A stretch of DNA of 64,000 nucleotides from contig NZ_JAMBOE010000002.1 in assembly GCF_023715465.1 (NCBI RefSeq), forward strand, positions 143,104-207,103. The letters are read 5' to 3'. Shown here one piece after another: positions 18,023-26,369 of the stretch. Position numbers and translations under genes: made by a program. The DNA comes from Paenibacillus macerans. Lineage in GTDB: Bacteria > Bacillota > Bacilli > Paenibacillales > Paenibacillaceae. The notes beneath the pieces are model-generated. The model worked only from the letters and a program-made list of their open reading frames with translations. It searched no databases and had not been told where the DNA came from. Within the stretch, counting starts at the first letter, position 1. The number at the start of each line of letters is the position of its first letter.

Positions 18023-19119
18023 TGATTCATCTCCTTGCAAGCGTTGTACAGACCGCGCCAGCTTGCTCCGCGTTTTTTCATCACATTGTCCAGATATTCC
18101 TTCCATACGAGACGATCTTTGTCGTCATCTTTCACAATCGCCCCCTGCAGTCCTGCGGCCAAATCCTCGTCGGTCATTTCCCCGCCGCCAAAGCTGGCCG
18201 CCAGCGCCATGCTGTTGGTGAGCAGCGAAATGGCTTCCGCCGTGGAGATGACCCCCGCCGGGGATTTCACCTTCTCTTTTTTGTCCAGCGTCATGCCGCT
18301 GCGCAGTTCTCTAAAGATCGTCACGACCTTTTGCAGCGCTTCGTCCGCAGGAACAGCAGCCTGTAAATCATAGGAAGCGGCGATTTCGCTGACGCGCTTC
18401 TTCACGATTTCCACCTCGGTTTCGAGGTCCGCCGGCGCAGGCAACACGATCATGTTAAAGCGGCGTTTCAGCGCCGTCGACATTTCGTTGACTCCCCGGT
18501 CGCGGGTGTTGGCTGTAGCGATTATGCTGAACCCTTTGCGCGCATTCAGCTCTTTGCCAAGCTCGGGAATGGAGATCGTTTTCTCCGACAAAATCGAAAT
18601 CAGGGCGTCCTGCACCTCGGAAGCGCAGCGGGAAATTTCCTCGAAACGGGCAATGCCGCCCGCTTCCATAGCCCGCATGATCGGGCTCTTCACCAGCGCC
18701 TCCGGCGTTGGCCCTTGGGCGAGCAGCATGGCGTAGTTCCAGGAATAGCGGACTTGCTCTTCCGTCGTCCCCGCCGTCCCTTGCACAACCAGCCCGGAGT
18801 TGCCGTAAATGGCCGCGGCCAGATTTTCCGACAGCCAGGACTTGGCCGTTCCCGGCTCCCCGATCAACAGCAACGCGCGGTCGGTCACCAGCGTCGCAAT
18901 CGCCATTTCAACGAGGCGCGGATTCCCGATATATTTCGGCGTGATCACTTGGCCGCCGGCCGTCCCGCCGACGATAAATTTAAGCACCGACCGCGGGGAC
19001 ATTTGCCACCCGGCCGGGATTTTCCCTTGATCCTCACGGATCAATGCCTGCAGTTCTTCCTGATACAAAAGCTCCGCCGGCTTACGCATAATCTCCTGCA
19101 TTGTGGATTCCGTACTCAT
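18019..19119 (-). CDS. MoxR-family AAA+ ATPase
   Basis: 366 residues from ATG 19119; a GTG directly before it (19122) is equally placed behind AAGGAG. Walker A is GEPGTAKS (about 87-94), the Walker B region reads IARFEEI, sensor 1 lies in IIATANTRDRG and the arginine-bearing segment is ALKRRFN. MoxR ATPases are chaperones that act with vWA partners to activate or metallate clients. The N-terminal segment GQVITPKYIGNPRLVE is typical of the subgroup encoded beside DUF5682 and vWA genes. The stop overlaps the DUF5682 start by 4 bp. The upstream HEAT-like gene ends 33 bp before it. Confidence 0.93.
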   Translation of the reverse strand: MSTESTMQEIMRKPAELLYQEELQALIREDQGKIPAGWQMSPRSVLKFIVGGTAGGQVITPKYIGNPRLVEMAIATLVTDRALLLIGEPGTAKSWLSENLAAAIYGNSGLVVQGTAGTTEEQVRYSWNYAMLLAQGPTPEALVKSPIMRAMEAGGIARFEEISRCASEVQDALISILSEKTISIPELGKELNARKGFSIIATANTRDRGVNEMSTALKRRFNMIVLPAPADLETEVEIVKKRVSEIAASYDLQAAVPADEALQKVVTIFRELRSGMTLDKKEKVKSPAGVISTAEAISLLTNSMALAASFGGGEMTDEDLAAGLQGAIVKDDDKDRLVWKEYLDNVMKKRGASWRGLYNACKEMNQ

Positions 19120-19152
19120 CACCGTTTCGCTCCTTTATATTTAAATGGATGG

Positions 19153-20994
19153 TTATTCCATCGTTTTTAAAATATATCCTAGCTGCTCTACACTGTTGTT
19201 GACGAATTTGGGCATGGCCTTGCGGATTCGCTCCGCATATGAGGCGGGAAGCCGGCAAAGCTGGTCAAACAGAAACGGTTCGATTTCGTGGCATTCCGTA
19301 TTCCGCTCGTCTTCCAAAGCCCGGACGAGCGCTTCATGCAGCTCATTCTCCGGGATTCCCGCGCGAACCAGCCCCATGACCGCCAAATTGGCAAAACGGT
19401 TGCGAAATTCCGGTGAATTGCTCAGCTTGGTAAGCAAATAGGAAGCAGCGTCTTCATGTCCCGGCCGGGCGAAAGCGCTGGCCAATGCCAGGTGATCCAG
19501 GGCGATAAAATGATCCAGCCAGCGCGGGTCCCAATTTGCGGCGATTTCCTCCGGCGCCGGCATATCCAGCCGATAGACATAGTTTCTTCGTTCATTTGTC
19601 CAGACCGGCGTCATTTCCTGATATCTGCGGTTAACGACCAAACCTTCCATTGTCTCAAGCAGTTGCTTGGCGTAATTGGCGCTTTTGCTGATGGCTGAAG
19701 CATTCAAACGATCTTGCAGAATGCCGGCATACTCCTCATACAGGCGTTCCGGAGGCAACGCGGACTGCGCCTTGACAAAGGTTTCACGCACATACATGTT
19801 CGTGCCCGCCGTTTTTTTCATTTCGATTTTTACCGCGGCCCTTACAAGCTCATGCCCCTCAGCGGAGCCGGCTTTTGTTATGTACTGCATCGCTTCGTTC
19901 GTTAAAAAGGTCCAGCCGAGCGTGTAAGCGTAGTGTGCATAGTTCCGCAGAACTCTTAAAAATATCTGTTCCAGCTCAGGGATCGTTTTATGGTGCAGCG
20001 CCCAGAAATAACGTCTCGCCAGCATCGAAATTTCCTGCATTTTCTCCTTATCCGCTACGCCCGCTTCCACAGACTGAACCAGTTCGGCAAAATCCCTGGC
20101 CAGCCACCCGTTTAACCGCTCCGATTGGCTTCGGTTTAACGCCGGGCCTACCAGCTCGCTATCTTTGCCTTTGGAAGCCTCATACAGACGTTCGGCCGCG
20201 CTTGCCCAGTCGCTGTCCGCCAACGCCTGGTACGCTGCTTCGCGAATGCTCTTCTTCTTGTCGCGGCTGAAATCGAGCAAGGCTTGCTCATATTCGGCGT
20301 GCCCCGCAAGCAGACGAATCGCCGTCGTCCGCACTTCATCGGAACCCGAAATGGCGGCCTCATAAATGACAGGCAGCGCTTGTTCGCCGCCATTACTCGC
20401 GATGACGGTTAGCTTGCGCGCTTCCAGCTTCCCTCCGGCGGGCTCAAAGCTTCGGGTCAAATATGGTACGATGGCTGAACCGTAGCATGGCAAGATGTCG
20501 GTCATCGCAAAGTCGGCGATTTCCACATAAGGGTCGTTTAAGGCTTCTATGGCAAAAGGAAGGAGACGCAGATCCTGAAACAATCCTTCGCGGAACGCTT
20601 CGACAATGATTTCATGGCGTCCCCCGCCCCGGGTGGTAAGCGCCTGGCGAACGGCGGATAATTTCCGGTAAGATGCGAACGTCTTCAAGGAAACGGGCTT
20701 GTTTTTCAATGGGGCCGTCTCCCCCTCGGCAGAACCTTTCCCCTGAGTGCGCAGCACCGACTGAAGGAGCAGATTAATATCCTGCAGCCGCCGGGCCGAA
20801 TCCGCCCCACTATCACCGGCAATCAAGGACTCGATGCCTGCGGCGAGTTTTTTAAATACCGGCGCCCGCTCGCCCAGCTGTTGAAAAGACGGAAGCAGCC
20901 GCTTCAATCGAAAATCCCCGGATGCCAGATCGCTCCCGGCAATATAAAGCCGCCGGATTTCTTCGTTCAGCTCAAATAGTAAGGCTTGACTCAT
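19153..20994 (-). CDS. HEAT-repeat-like helical protein of the MoxR/vWA operon
   Basis: 613 residues, almost entirely helical. Residues about 110-275 show HEAT-like repeats of about 30 residues (LLPFAIEALNDPYVEIADFAM, ALPVIYEAAISGSDEVRTTAIRLL, KKKSIREAAYQALADSD, each with the usual D-V/I-R turn). The C-terminal half is a helical solenoid without a named family. No catalytic motif was seen. It is likely a scaffold or client-binding partner for the MoxR ATPase. ATG 20994 follows GGAGGAACAAGTATA. It is 26 bp downstream of the SWIM gene and 33 bp upstream of the MoxR gene, in the same direction. Confidence 0.78.
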   Translation of the reverse strand: MSQALLFELNEEIRRLYIAGSDLASGDFRLKRLLPSFQQLGERAPVFKKLAAGIESLIAGDSGADSARRLQDINLLLQSVLRTQGKGSAEGETAPLKNKPVSLKTFASYRKLSAVRQALTTRGGGRHEIIVEAFREGLFQDLRLLPFAIEALNDPYVEIADFAMTDILPCYGSAIVPYLTRSFEPAGGKLEARKLTVIASNGGEQALPVIYEAAISGSDEVRTTAIRLLAGHAEYEQALLDFSRDKKKSIREAAYQALADSDWASAAERLYEASKGKDSELVGPALNRSQSERLNGWLARDFAELVQSVEAGVADKEKMQEISMLARRYFWALHHKTIPELEQIFLRVLRNYAHYAYTLGWTFLTNEAMQYITKAGSAEGHELVRAAVKIEMKKTAGTNMYVRETFVKAQSALPPERLYEEYAGILQDRLNASAISKSANYAKQLLETMEGLVVNRRYQEMTPVWTNERRNYVYRLDMPAPEEIAANWDPRWLDHFIALDHLALASAFARPGHEDAASYLLTKLSNSPEFRNRFANLAVMGLVRAGIPENELHEALVRALEDERNTECHEIEPFLFDQLCRLPASYAERIRKAMPKFVNNSVEQLGYILKTME

Positions 20995-21020
20995 TATACT
21001 TGTTCCTCCAATTCGGCTTG

Positions 21021-22454
21021 TTAGTAAAGCAACCGTACCAGCTCTTGTTGGTTTAAAATACTGAGCGGCTGAACCGTTAGCCGGCCGCTTTGGGAATTAT
21101 GGTGAAACATCCCCAGCACGGCGATGTCCTGAAGACGCTCATCCGGCAAAAACCTCATAAGTTGGACGGTTCCGTCGTTCAAAACATCGCGCAGCTCCAA
21201 CGTGCCCCCTTGAGCATCGGCGATAAACAGCCGGCCTTCCGAATCGGTGACCACCTTTTCTACAGACAGCAGCACGATCGGGTTAGGATCACCCAGCGGA
21301 TTTTTAAGCTGGTTTTTGACCCGCTTGACGGTGTCGGCGAAGGATGAAGCGGCGCAGCGGCGAATTTGGCCAAGATCACTCTCCTTCAAGGCTCTTGTGG
21401 TCATGGAATCGAAGCGAACGCGCCGGTTCAGATCGCCAGGGTAGCGGTAAAGCTCCGGCACGGCGGCCACCTCAAAAAAGCTGTCTTCTTCACGCATTAA
21501 TTTCGCTGCTTTATAAGGACGGTACTGGACCGTGTAATGAATTTCCCCGCTATCCGGCTGAATCCAATAACCGCAGTCGACGTATTCCTGCCGGGCAGCA
21601 TCATCATAGCTCAAAAAGGCAAGCTGAATCAGCTCGGTTCCCGGAGCGGCCAATCCCGCCTCCTTCAGTTCGGTCAGCTGCCAAGCATGCCCGAGCCATT
21701 CCTCGATGGAAGACTCATGGTCCAGCGCCAGCTCAGAATCTTCCAGCCTTGCGGACAGATGTGCCCGGCCTTTTTTAATGAAAGCATGAATGACGGCAAG
21801 CTGCTCGGCAGCCAACGAATAAGCTTGCTCCGTATTTTGCCGCTCCGATAAGGTCAGCAGCAGCTTACTAAGTTGGATTTGCGCGCCGGCCAAATAGTGG
21901 CTTTTCATTTGCTTCGCATGCTCCTGAATCACTTTAAGTTCTTTCGTATCCAGGGTTCCGAGTCCGCGCCGGATCAAAGACTGCGTTAGCTTCTCGAGCA
22001 GTTCCAGCCCTTCCAGTTGCGCCGTGATTTTTTTCTTAAGCGCTGATTTATTGACTTTTTTTGGCTTGGCCTCGGCTCCGGCAGCGGCTTCCTGCGCTTT
22101 CTTCTCTTCCCGCTTCCCGGCTTTTTCCCGTTTAGCCGCCAGATCTTCAGGCACCTCTGCCGTTGTAAACGGCTTCCCTTCCGCATAGGCGTACAAAAGA
22201 CCCAGCACATGCTTGCACGGGAATTGCCGGCTCGGACAGCTGCACCGCATAACCGGTTTGTCGGGAACGGCGAAATCCGCAGATGGCGCGTATGGCGTCT
22301 TCCCGCTTCCCGCACACAAGCCAAATAGCACCTGTCCATCCTCGGACCGGTGCAGCTCGATATACTTGCCTTTTCTGTTTAAATCTTGGCCGTTCTTAAT
22401 CGCCGCGCTATTCGGTGCCTGTGAGTCGATCCAAGTTTCCGTAATCTCAATCAA
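21021..22454 (-). CDS. SWIM zinc-finger protein, first gene of the MoxR/vWA/DUF5682 operon
   Basis: 477 residues. A SWIM zinc finger with pattern CxC...CxH lies at C71, C73, C80 and H82 (RCSCPSRQFPCKHVLGLLYAY region). SWIM domains bind DNA or protein. A basic, Lys/Glu-rich coiled segment follows (about 105-145, with repeated KK), then a long alpha/beta region without recognised motifs. The start is TTG 22454 behind GGAGGGGAACTACG. It is the promoter-proximal gene of the five-gene run, followed 26 bp on by the HEAT-like gene. The finger suggests it recognises a nucleic acid or protein target for the ATPase machine; that is inferred. Confidence 0.87.
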   Translation of the reverse strand: MIEITETWIDSQAPNSAAIKNGQDLNRKGKYIELHRSEDGQVLFGLCAGSGKTPYAPSADFAVPDKPVMRCSCPSRQFPCKHVLGLLYAYAEGKPFTTAEVPEDLAAKREKAGKREEKKAQEAAAGAEAKPKKVNKSALKKKITAQLEGLELLEKLTQSLIRRGLGTLDTKELKVIQEHAKQMKSHYLAGAQIQLSKLLLTLSERQNTEQAYSLAAEQLAVIHAFIKKGRAHLSARLEDSELALDHESSIEEWLGHAWQLTELKEAGLAAPGTELIQLAFLSYDDAARQEYVDCGYWIQPDSGEIHYTVQYRPYKAAKLMREEDSFFEVAAVPELYRYPGDLNRRVRFDSMTTRALKESDLGQIRRCAASSFADTVKRVKNQLKNPLGDPNPIVLLSVEKVVTDSEGRLFIADAQGGTLELRDVLNDGTVQLMRFLPDERLQDIAVLGMFHHNSQSGRLTVQPLSILNQQELVRLLY

Positions 22455-22682
22455 ACGTAGTTCCCCTCCGCCATCGGTAAGTTTACTGCTCTGCCAAAAT
22501 TATCATATAAGTCTTTCTTCTATATAATACCTAATATTCGCAGCCTTCCCTACCTACTAAAGTCCCAATGAGAACATATATTCTTATATATTTATGTTTT
22601 ACCCAATTTTGCTTTCAGGCCAGTAAGATGTAGCTGGGGCTAACGTTTCGAGCAGTGTCACAAATCGACGCCAAGTGAGGGG

Positions 22683-24169
22683 GCTGTCCAAAGCAAAGGG
22701 TTCGTGTCTTGGTGGTCCTGCCTGCTGTTTGCCTTTGCACGATTATCCCTCTCGTTCAGGGAGCAGAGGGTGGGGCTAGGCAAGGGTTCCAACAAAAGAG
22801 AGAAGAAAAAAATGAAGAGGTTAAGGTGAGATTTTTGGCTTGAAAAGGGAACATACGTTTGTAAATTCTTGGTCGGGGGCGAGCGAATATGGAGGTCAAT
22901 GCGGGAACGGAACTTCAACCATTCACCAGCCGTTATAACAGCGAGCAGGACTGTATGGAGGCGCTGATCGCGATGAAGTGGCCGAACGGCTTTGTCTGCC
23001 CGCGCTGCGCTCACACCCGGTGCAGCCATCTGACCTCCCGGCATATCCCCTTGTTCGAGTGCGGAAAGTGCAAGCATCAAACGTCGGCTTTGGTCGGTAC
23101 GATTTTTGAAGGAACGCATTTGCCCCTGCTCAAGTGGTTCGAGGCCCTGGATTTATTCCTGCTTGAGGGCGGCATCTCGGCGATGCGACTGAGCCAGGTG
23201 ATCCGAGTCACCTACAAAACCGCCTGGTTGATGCTGCACAAAAAACGCCATGCCGCCCTAGAGTTCGATGCCCAGGAACTGCTGAGCGGAGACGTGAAGG
23301 TGAACAGCGATCTGTACGGGCGCGATCCGTCCCGGTGTCAGTTTTCGCATCCATATGCCACGGCGGTCGTAGCGGGATGCACGGTCACGGAGTCGGGCGA
23401 GCCGGAGCAGGTCAAAATCCGGTTGGTACCGCATAAGCGGGGAAGCGAAAACAGGGCAAACCGTCACGATCTAACCTCGTTCATCAACGGGCATGTGGAT
23501 GTCCGTACATCGGCGGTGCAGTCGTTTCCTCTAGCCTTTCGGCTGTATACGCCCTTACGGAAAGTGGTGAGAGAGGCGTGGGAATCGCTGAAGAGTACAT
23601 ATATAGCCCTGGGTTTGAAGCATCTGCAGGCGTATCTGAACGAGTACACCGTACGCCGTTCGCTGCGCCGGCCCGGAGCGAAAGAAACGATACGGCAGAA
23701 GTTACTGCGCATGTGTGTGGCGATTCCGGCGATCCCCTACCGCCGGCTGATCGCGCGCCAACCGAACCAGCCCCTTGCGGCTGCGGCCTGATCGAGACGC
23801 TGGAACGGTGGGGGGAGTTTGATGAAGATCAACTTAATGGGCAGGGGTTAGTTTAATGCAGATCAACTTGATTGGTGTGAGTTGTATGAACGGTGTGGGT
23901 GTGCTGCAAACGAAAGGATTCAGGCTGGTCTTTTCGTTTCCCTCACGTCTTGTCCTTGATCTCCTGTCTTGATGTCTTTGTCTTGATCTCTTGTCCGGTC
24001 TGTTTCACCTCCCCTAAATATGATTCCTTCTCCTAAGTCCGTCTAAATTATCTCGAACCGATCTGCTTCTCCACCAAATATTTTCTTCTCCCGAGCTTGT
24101 CTGTTTCTCTGCTACCTGAGCAATTGTTATCTGTTTAAACGGGATAATCGTGCAAAGTCTCTGGACAGC
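22683..24169 (+). mobile_element. IS1595-like insertion element
   Basis: A 17-bp perfect inverted repeat, CTTTGCACGATTATCCC (22733-22749) and its complement (24141-24157), flanks a transposase gene. Outside it, GCTGTCCA (22683-22690) mirrors TGGACAGC (24162-24169). The left end carries about 38 extra bases between these two blocks that the right end lacks. No matching target duplication was found next to GCTGTCCA, so the limits are approximate. The right subterminal part (about 23940-24060) repeats CTTGTC/CTTGATCTC words. It lies between the MoxR operon and the AT-rich TetR/MFS pair. Confidence 0.65.
22889..23791 (+). CDS. IS1595-family transposase, probably impaired
   Basis: 300 residues. 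The N-terminal zinc ribbon CPRC...CGKC and the helix segment (FVCPRCAHTR, LFECGKCKHQTSALVGTIFEGTHLPLL split over two lines in the fold) are typical of the family, as is YKTAWLMLHKKR. The catalytic domain is doubtful. Where members have a conserved Asp (G-x-V-x-V-D), this protein reads GDVKVNSDLYG, with Asn in that place. The usual central block around the second acidic residue seems shortened. A late block WESLKSTY..LGLKHLQAYLNEYTVR matches the region of the last catalytic residue. ATG 22889 has only GGGGCGAG upstream. The copy is probably inactive. Confidence 0.7.
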   Translation: MEVNAGTELQPFTSRYNSEQDCMEALIAMKWPNGFVCPRCAHTRCSHLTSRHIPLFECGKCKHQTSALVGTIFEGTHLPLLKWFEALDLFLLEGGISAMRLSQVIRVTYKTAWLMLHKKRHAALEFDAQELLSGDVKVNSDLYGRDPSRCQFSHPYATAVVAGCTVTESGEPEQVKIRLVPHKRGSENRANRHDLTSFINGHVDVRTSAVQSFPLAFRLYTPLRKVVREAWESLKSTYIALGLKHLQAYLNEYTVRRSLRRPGAKETIRQKLLRMCVAIPAIPYRRLIARQPNQPLAAAA

Positions 24170-24190
24170 GAGTGTTGATCTTCCGCTCAT

Positions 24191-24769
24191 TCACTTAATT
24201 AACGGTAAAAAAATCTCGTCCACAATTTCAGCAATTGCGTCCTGTGACACAGGTTCATAGGTAATCAACACCTCATGTCTTATAAGATCAACAGGCAGCC
24301 TTGCAATTCGTGGAGTAATTTTCTCCCGCCTAATTTCTCCTCGCTCTACTGCCCGATTCAGAATGGTTGGCATGGTATTGGTTCTTCGGAAACTGATCAA
24401 TTCAGATAAGGGTATGCCCGTTAGAACAGACATTAATCCATGAATCGTTTCTGGCCCAATTTGACGGAGCATTTCATTCAATCGATTCAGTACGATGATG
24501 ACATCGCTTCGCAGATCGCCAGTATTAGGGACTTCATCCGGCGGTGCCGGTAAATTATTCTGAATTGCTGCCAAGACAAGCTCCTCGCGATTCGGCCAAC
24601 GCCGATAAATAACTGGCTTACTGGTTTGAGTCCGGGCAGCAACCCCTTCTATTGTAAGACTCGGAAAACCAACCTCCATCAGTTCATCCCATGCTGCTTG
24701 AAGAATGGCGGCTTCTAATTCCGCTCCTCTTCGTCTAGTCGTAGACTCTCCTTCACTTTTCTTATTCAT
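24191..24769 (-). CDS. TetR-family repressor
   Basis: 192 residues. The N-terminal helix-turn-helix is clear (ILQAAWDELMEVGF, LTIEGVAARTQTSKPVIYRRW, NREELVLAA). The C-terminal ligand-binding part is helical and resembles the TetR_C_11-type domain seen in efflux regulators. ATG 24769 follows GGAGGGCTAAAT. It is divergent from the MFS exporter gene with 104 bp between the starts, where an inverted repeat forms the likely operator. It should repress the exporter and itself and be released by a drug-like ligand. Confidence 0.9.
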   Translation of the reverse strand: MNKKSEGESTTRRRGAELEAAILQAAWDELMEVGFPSLTIEGVAARTQTSKPVIYRRWPNREELVLAAIQNNLPAPPDEVPNTGDLRSDVIIVLNRLNEMLRQIGPETIHGLMSVLTGIPLSELISFRRTNTMPTILNRAVERGEIRREKITPRIARLPVDLIRHEVLITYEPVSQDAIAEIVDEIFLPLIK

Positions 24770-24796
24770 ATTTAGCCCTCCAATAAAATACGTTGC

Positions 24797-24838
24797 GTTT
24801 CTTATATTTTTATTATATCATAAACTCAAATAAGAAAC
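24797..24838. promoter_or_regulatory. Probable TetR operator between repressor and exporter
   Basis: GTTTCTTAT (24797-24805) and its exact complement ATAAGAAAC (24830-24838) are separated by 24 bp in the divergent promoter region. Confidence 0.6.
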
Positions 24839-24873
24839 CATAAGTATCTAATATTGAAAAGGAGTGAGAATGC

Positions 24874-26298
24874 ATGGATAAACAAATTGAACAAACAGCC
24901 AATAAAAAAATAGATCCAGCCGTTATGAAAATGGCATGGATTCTGTTGGTTGGACTTCTAGCCCCGTTATTCGATACCACCATAATGAATGTCGCAATCG
25001 ATACGCTTGGAAATGCTTTACACGCGTCCGTTTCAACGATTCAGTGGGTGATGACGAGTTATTTAATTGCCCTTGGTATTGTTATTCCCATTTCAGGATG
25101 GGCACTTGATCGTTTTGGCGGTAAAAACATATGGATATTAGCTTTAAGTTTATTTTTAATTGGGTCTGTTTTATCAAGTTTGTCATGGAATGTGGGAAGT
25201 CTCATTGCTTTTCGGGTGATTCAAGGATTGGGTGGCGGCTTGATGATGCCAATCATGCAGACCATGGTTGTGCGGGCAGCTGGCGGAGAGAAATTAGGTA
25301 AAATAATGGCCATTGTTGGTTTACCTGTACTGATCGGGCCTATTCTTGGACCTGTATTAGGTGGGGTTATTATTAATTATCTTAACTGGCGGTGGATTTT
25401 TTATGTCAATCTTCCTGTTTGTTTAATCGCTTTAATCCTGGCCGTGTGGGGTTTACCCAAAGATGATGTCACAAATCAGTCTCAAAAACTAGATATCCTT
25501 GGTTTATCCTTGTTATCACCCAGTATCGTGTTGATTATTTATGGGCTTACCAAAGTCAGCTCAGATCATGGCTTTTTGCATAGTTCAGTCATCGTCCCTA
25601 TTATCGTTGGAGTTTTATTTCTGCTGGTCTTCTGCCTCTATGTTTTAAGAAAATCTAACAATCCAGTAATAGATATAAGTATATTTAAAAGCATGCCCTT
25701 TACCGCATCCGCTTGCCTTTTGTTTTTATCAGGTCTATCCTCTTATGGAGGCATGTTATTACTACCACTCTATTATCAACAAGTTCGCGGGGAGAGTGTT
25801 CTCGCTTCAGGGTTATTATTGATTCCTCAAGGTATAGGGATGTTATTGACGCGTTCCTTAGCAGGTAAACTTACAGATACAATCGGCTCTCGATGGATCG
25901 TGCTCTGCGGTACCCTTCTAACAATATTCGGAACCATCCCCTTTGCCATTTGCAGAGCCAATACCAACGAATTTCTGCTTGCCATTGCTCTCGTTGTCCG
26001 TGGCGGAGGACTTGGCGGAGTTATGCTCCCTATTATGGCAACAGCTTATGAAGGATTAAGTAAAGAACAGGTCCCGCATGCCAGCAGCGCTACTCGGATT
26101 CTGCAGCAAATCGGGGGAGCTTTTGGTGCTTCAGTGCTTGCAATCATCTTACAAAATCAAATGACCTCTCAATCTGTTATCAATATAACGACGCGGAACA
26201 TGGCTTTTAATCATACATTTATGTGGACAGTCGGCTTCACTTTAATTTCACTCCTTTTTATAGCCTTCTTACCTAATAAAAAATATAGTAACAATTAA
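24874..26298 (+). CDS. MFS multidrug exporter, DHA2 (EmrB/QacA) family
   Basis: 474 residues with about 14 hydrophobic helices, the DHA2 layout. Early motifs support it: LFDTTIMNVAI in helix 1 (motif D1 with Asp), STIQWVMTSYLIALGIVIPISGW (motif A region with GWALDRFGGK) and GPILGPVLGG (antiporter motif C). It should expel lipophilic or cationic compounds using the proton gradient. ATG 24874 is preceded by AAGGAG at 9 nt. The coding sequence is clearly richer in A+T than neighbouring genes and lies next to an insertion element, which suggests acquisition with its repressor. It is regulated by the adjacent TetR protein. Confidence 0.93.
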   Translation: MDKQIEQTANKKIDPAVMKMAWILLVGLLAPLFDTTIMNVAIDTLGNALHASVSTIQWVMTSYLIALGIVIPISGWALDRFGGKNIWILALSLFLIGSVLSSLSWNVGSLIAFRVIQGLGGGLMMPIMQTMVVRAAGGEKLGKIMAIVGLPVLIGPILGPVLGGVIINYLNWRWIFYVNLPVCLIALILAVWGLPKDDVTNQSQKLDILGLSLLSPSIVLIIYGLTKVSSDHGFLHSSVIVPIIVGVLFLLVFCLYVLRKSNNPVIDISIFKSMPFTASACLLFLSGLSSYGGMLLLPLYYQQVRGESVLASGLLLIPQGIGMLLTRSLAGKLTDTIGSRWIVLCGTLLTIFGTIPFAICRANTNEFLLAIALVVRGGGLGGVMLPIMATAYEGLSKEQVPHASSATRILQQIGGAFGASVLAIILQNQMTSQSVINITTRNMAFNHTFMWTVGFTLISLLFIAFLPNKKYSNN

Positions 26299-26314
26299 GT
26301 CAGTTACCTTCACT

Positions 26315-26353
26315 TAAAAAAGGGATCAACCAATTCTGGCTGATCCCTTTTTT
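26315..26353. terminator. Bidirectional terminator
   Basis: AAAAAA, then GGGATCA-ACCA...TGG-TGATCCC hairpin, then TTTTTT. It lies between the convergent exporter and DJ-1-like genes. Confidence 0.9.
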
Positions 26354-26369
26354 GGAACTTCAGTTTGTG

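Noticed and set aside
16022..18025. Open plus-strand frame of 667 codons opposite the DUF5682 gene
   Set aside because: It lies wholly antisense to a gene with clear family motifs and coupled starts. It is rich in Arg, His, Gln and Pro, as expected of GC-rich antisense frames.
23578..23856. Second open frame within the insertion element
   Set aside because: It overlaps the transposase in another frame and lacks motifs and a ribosome site.
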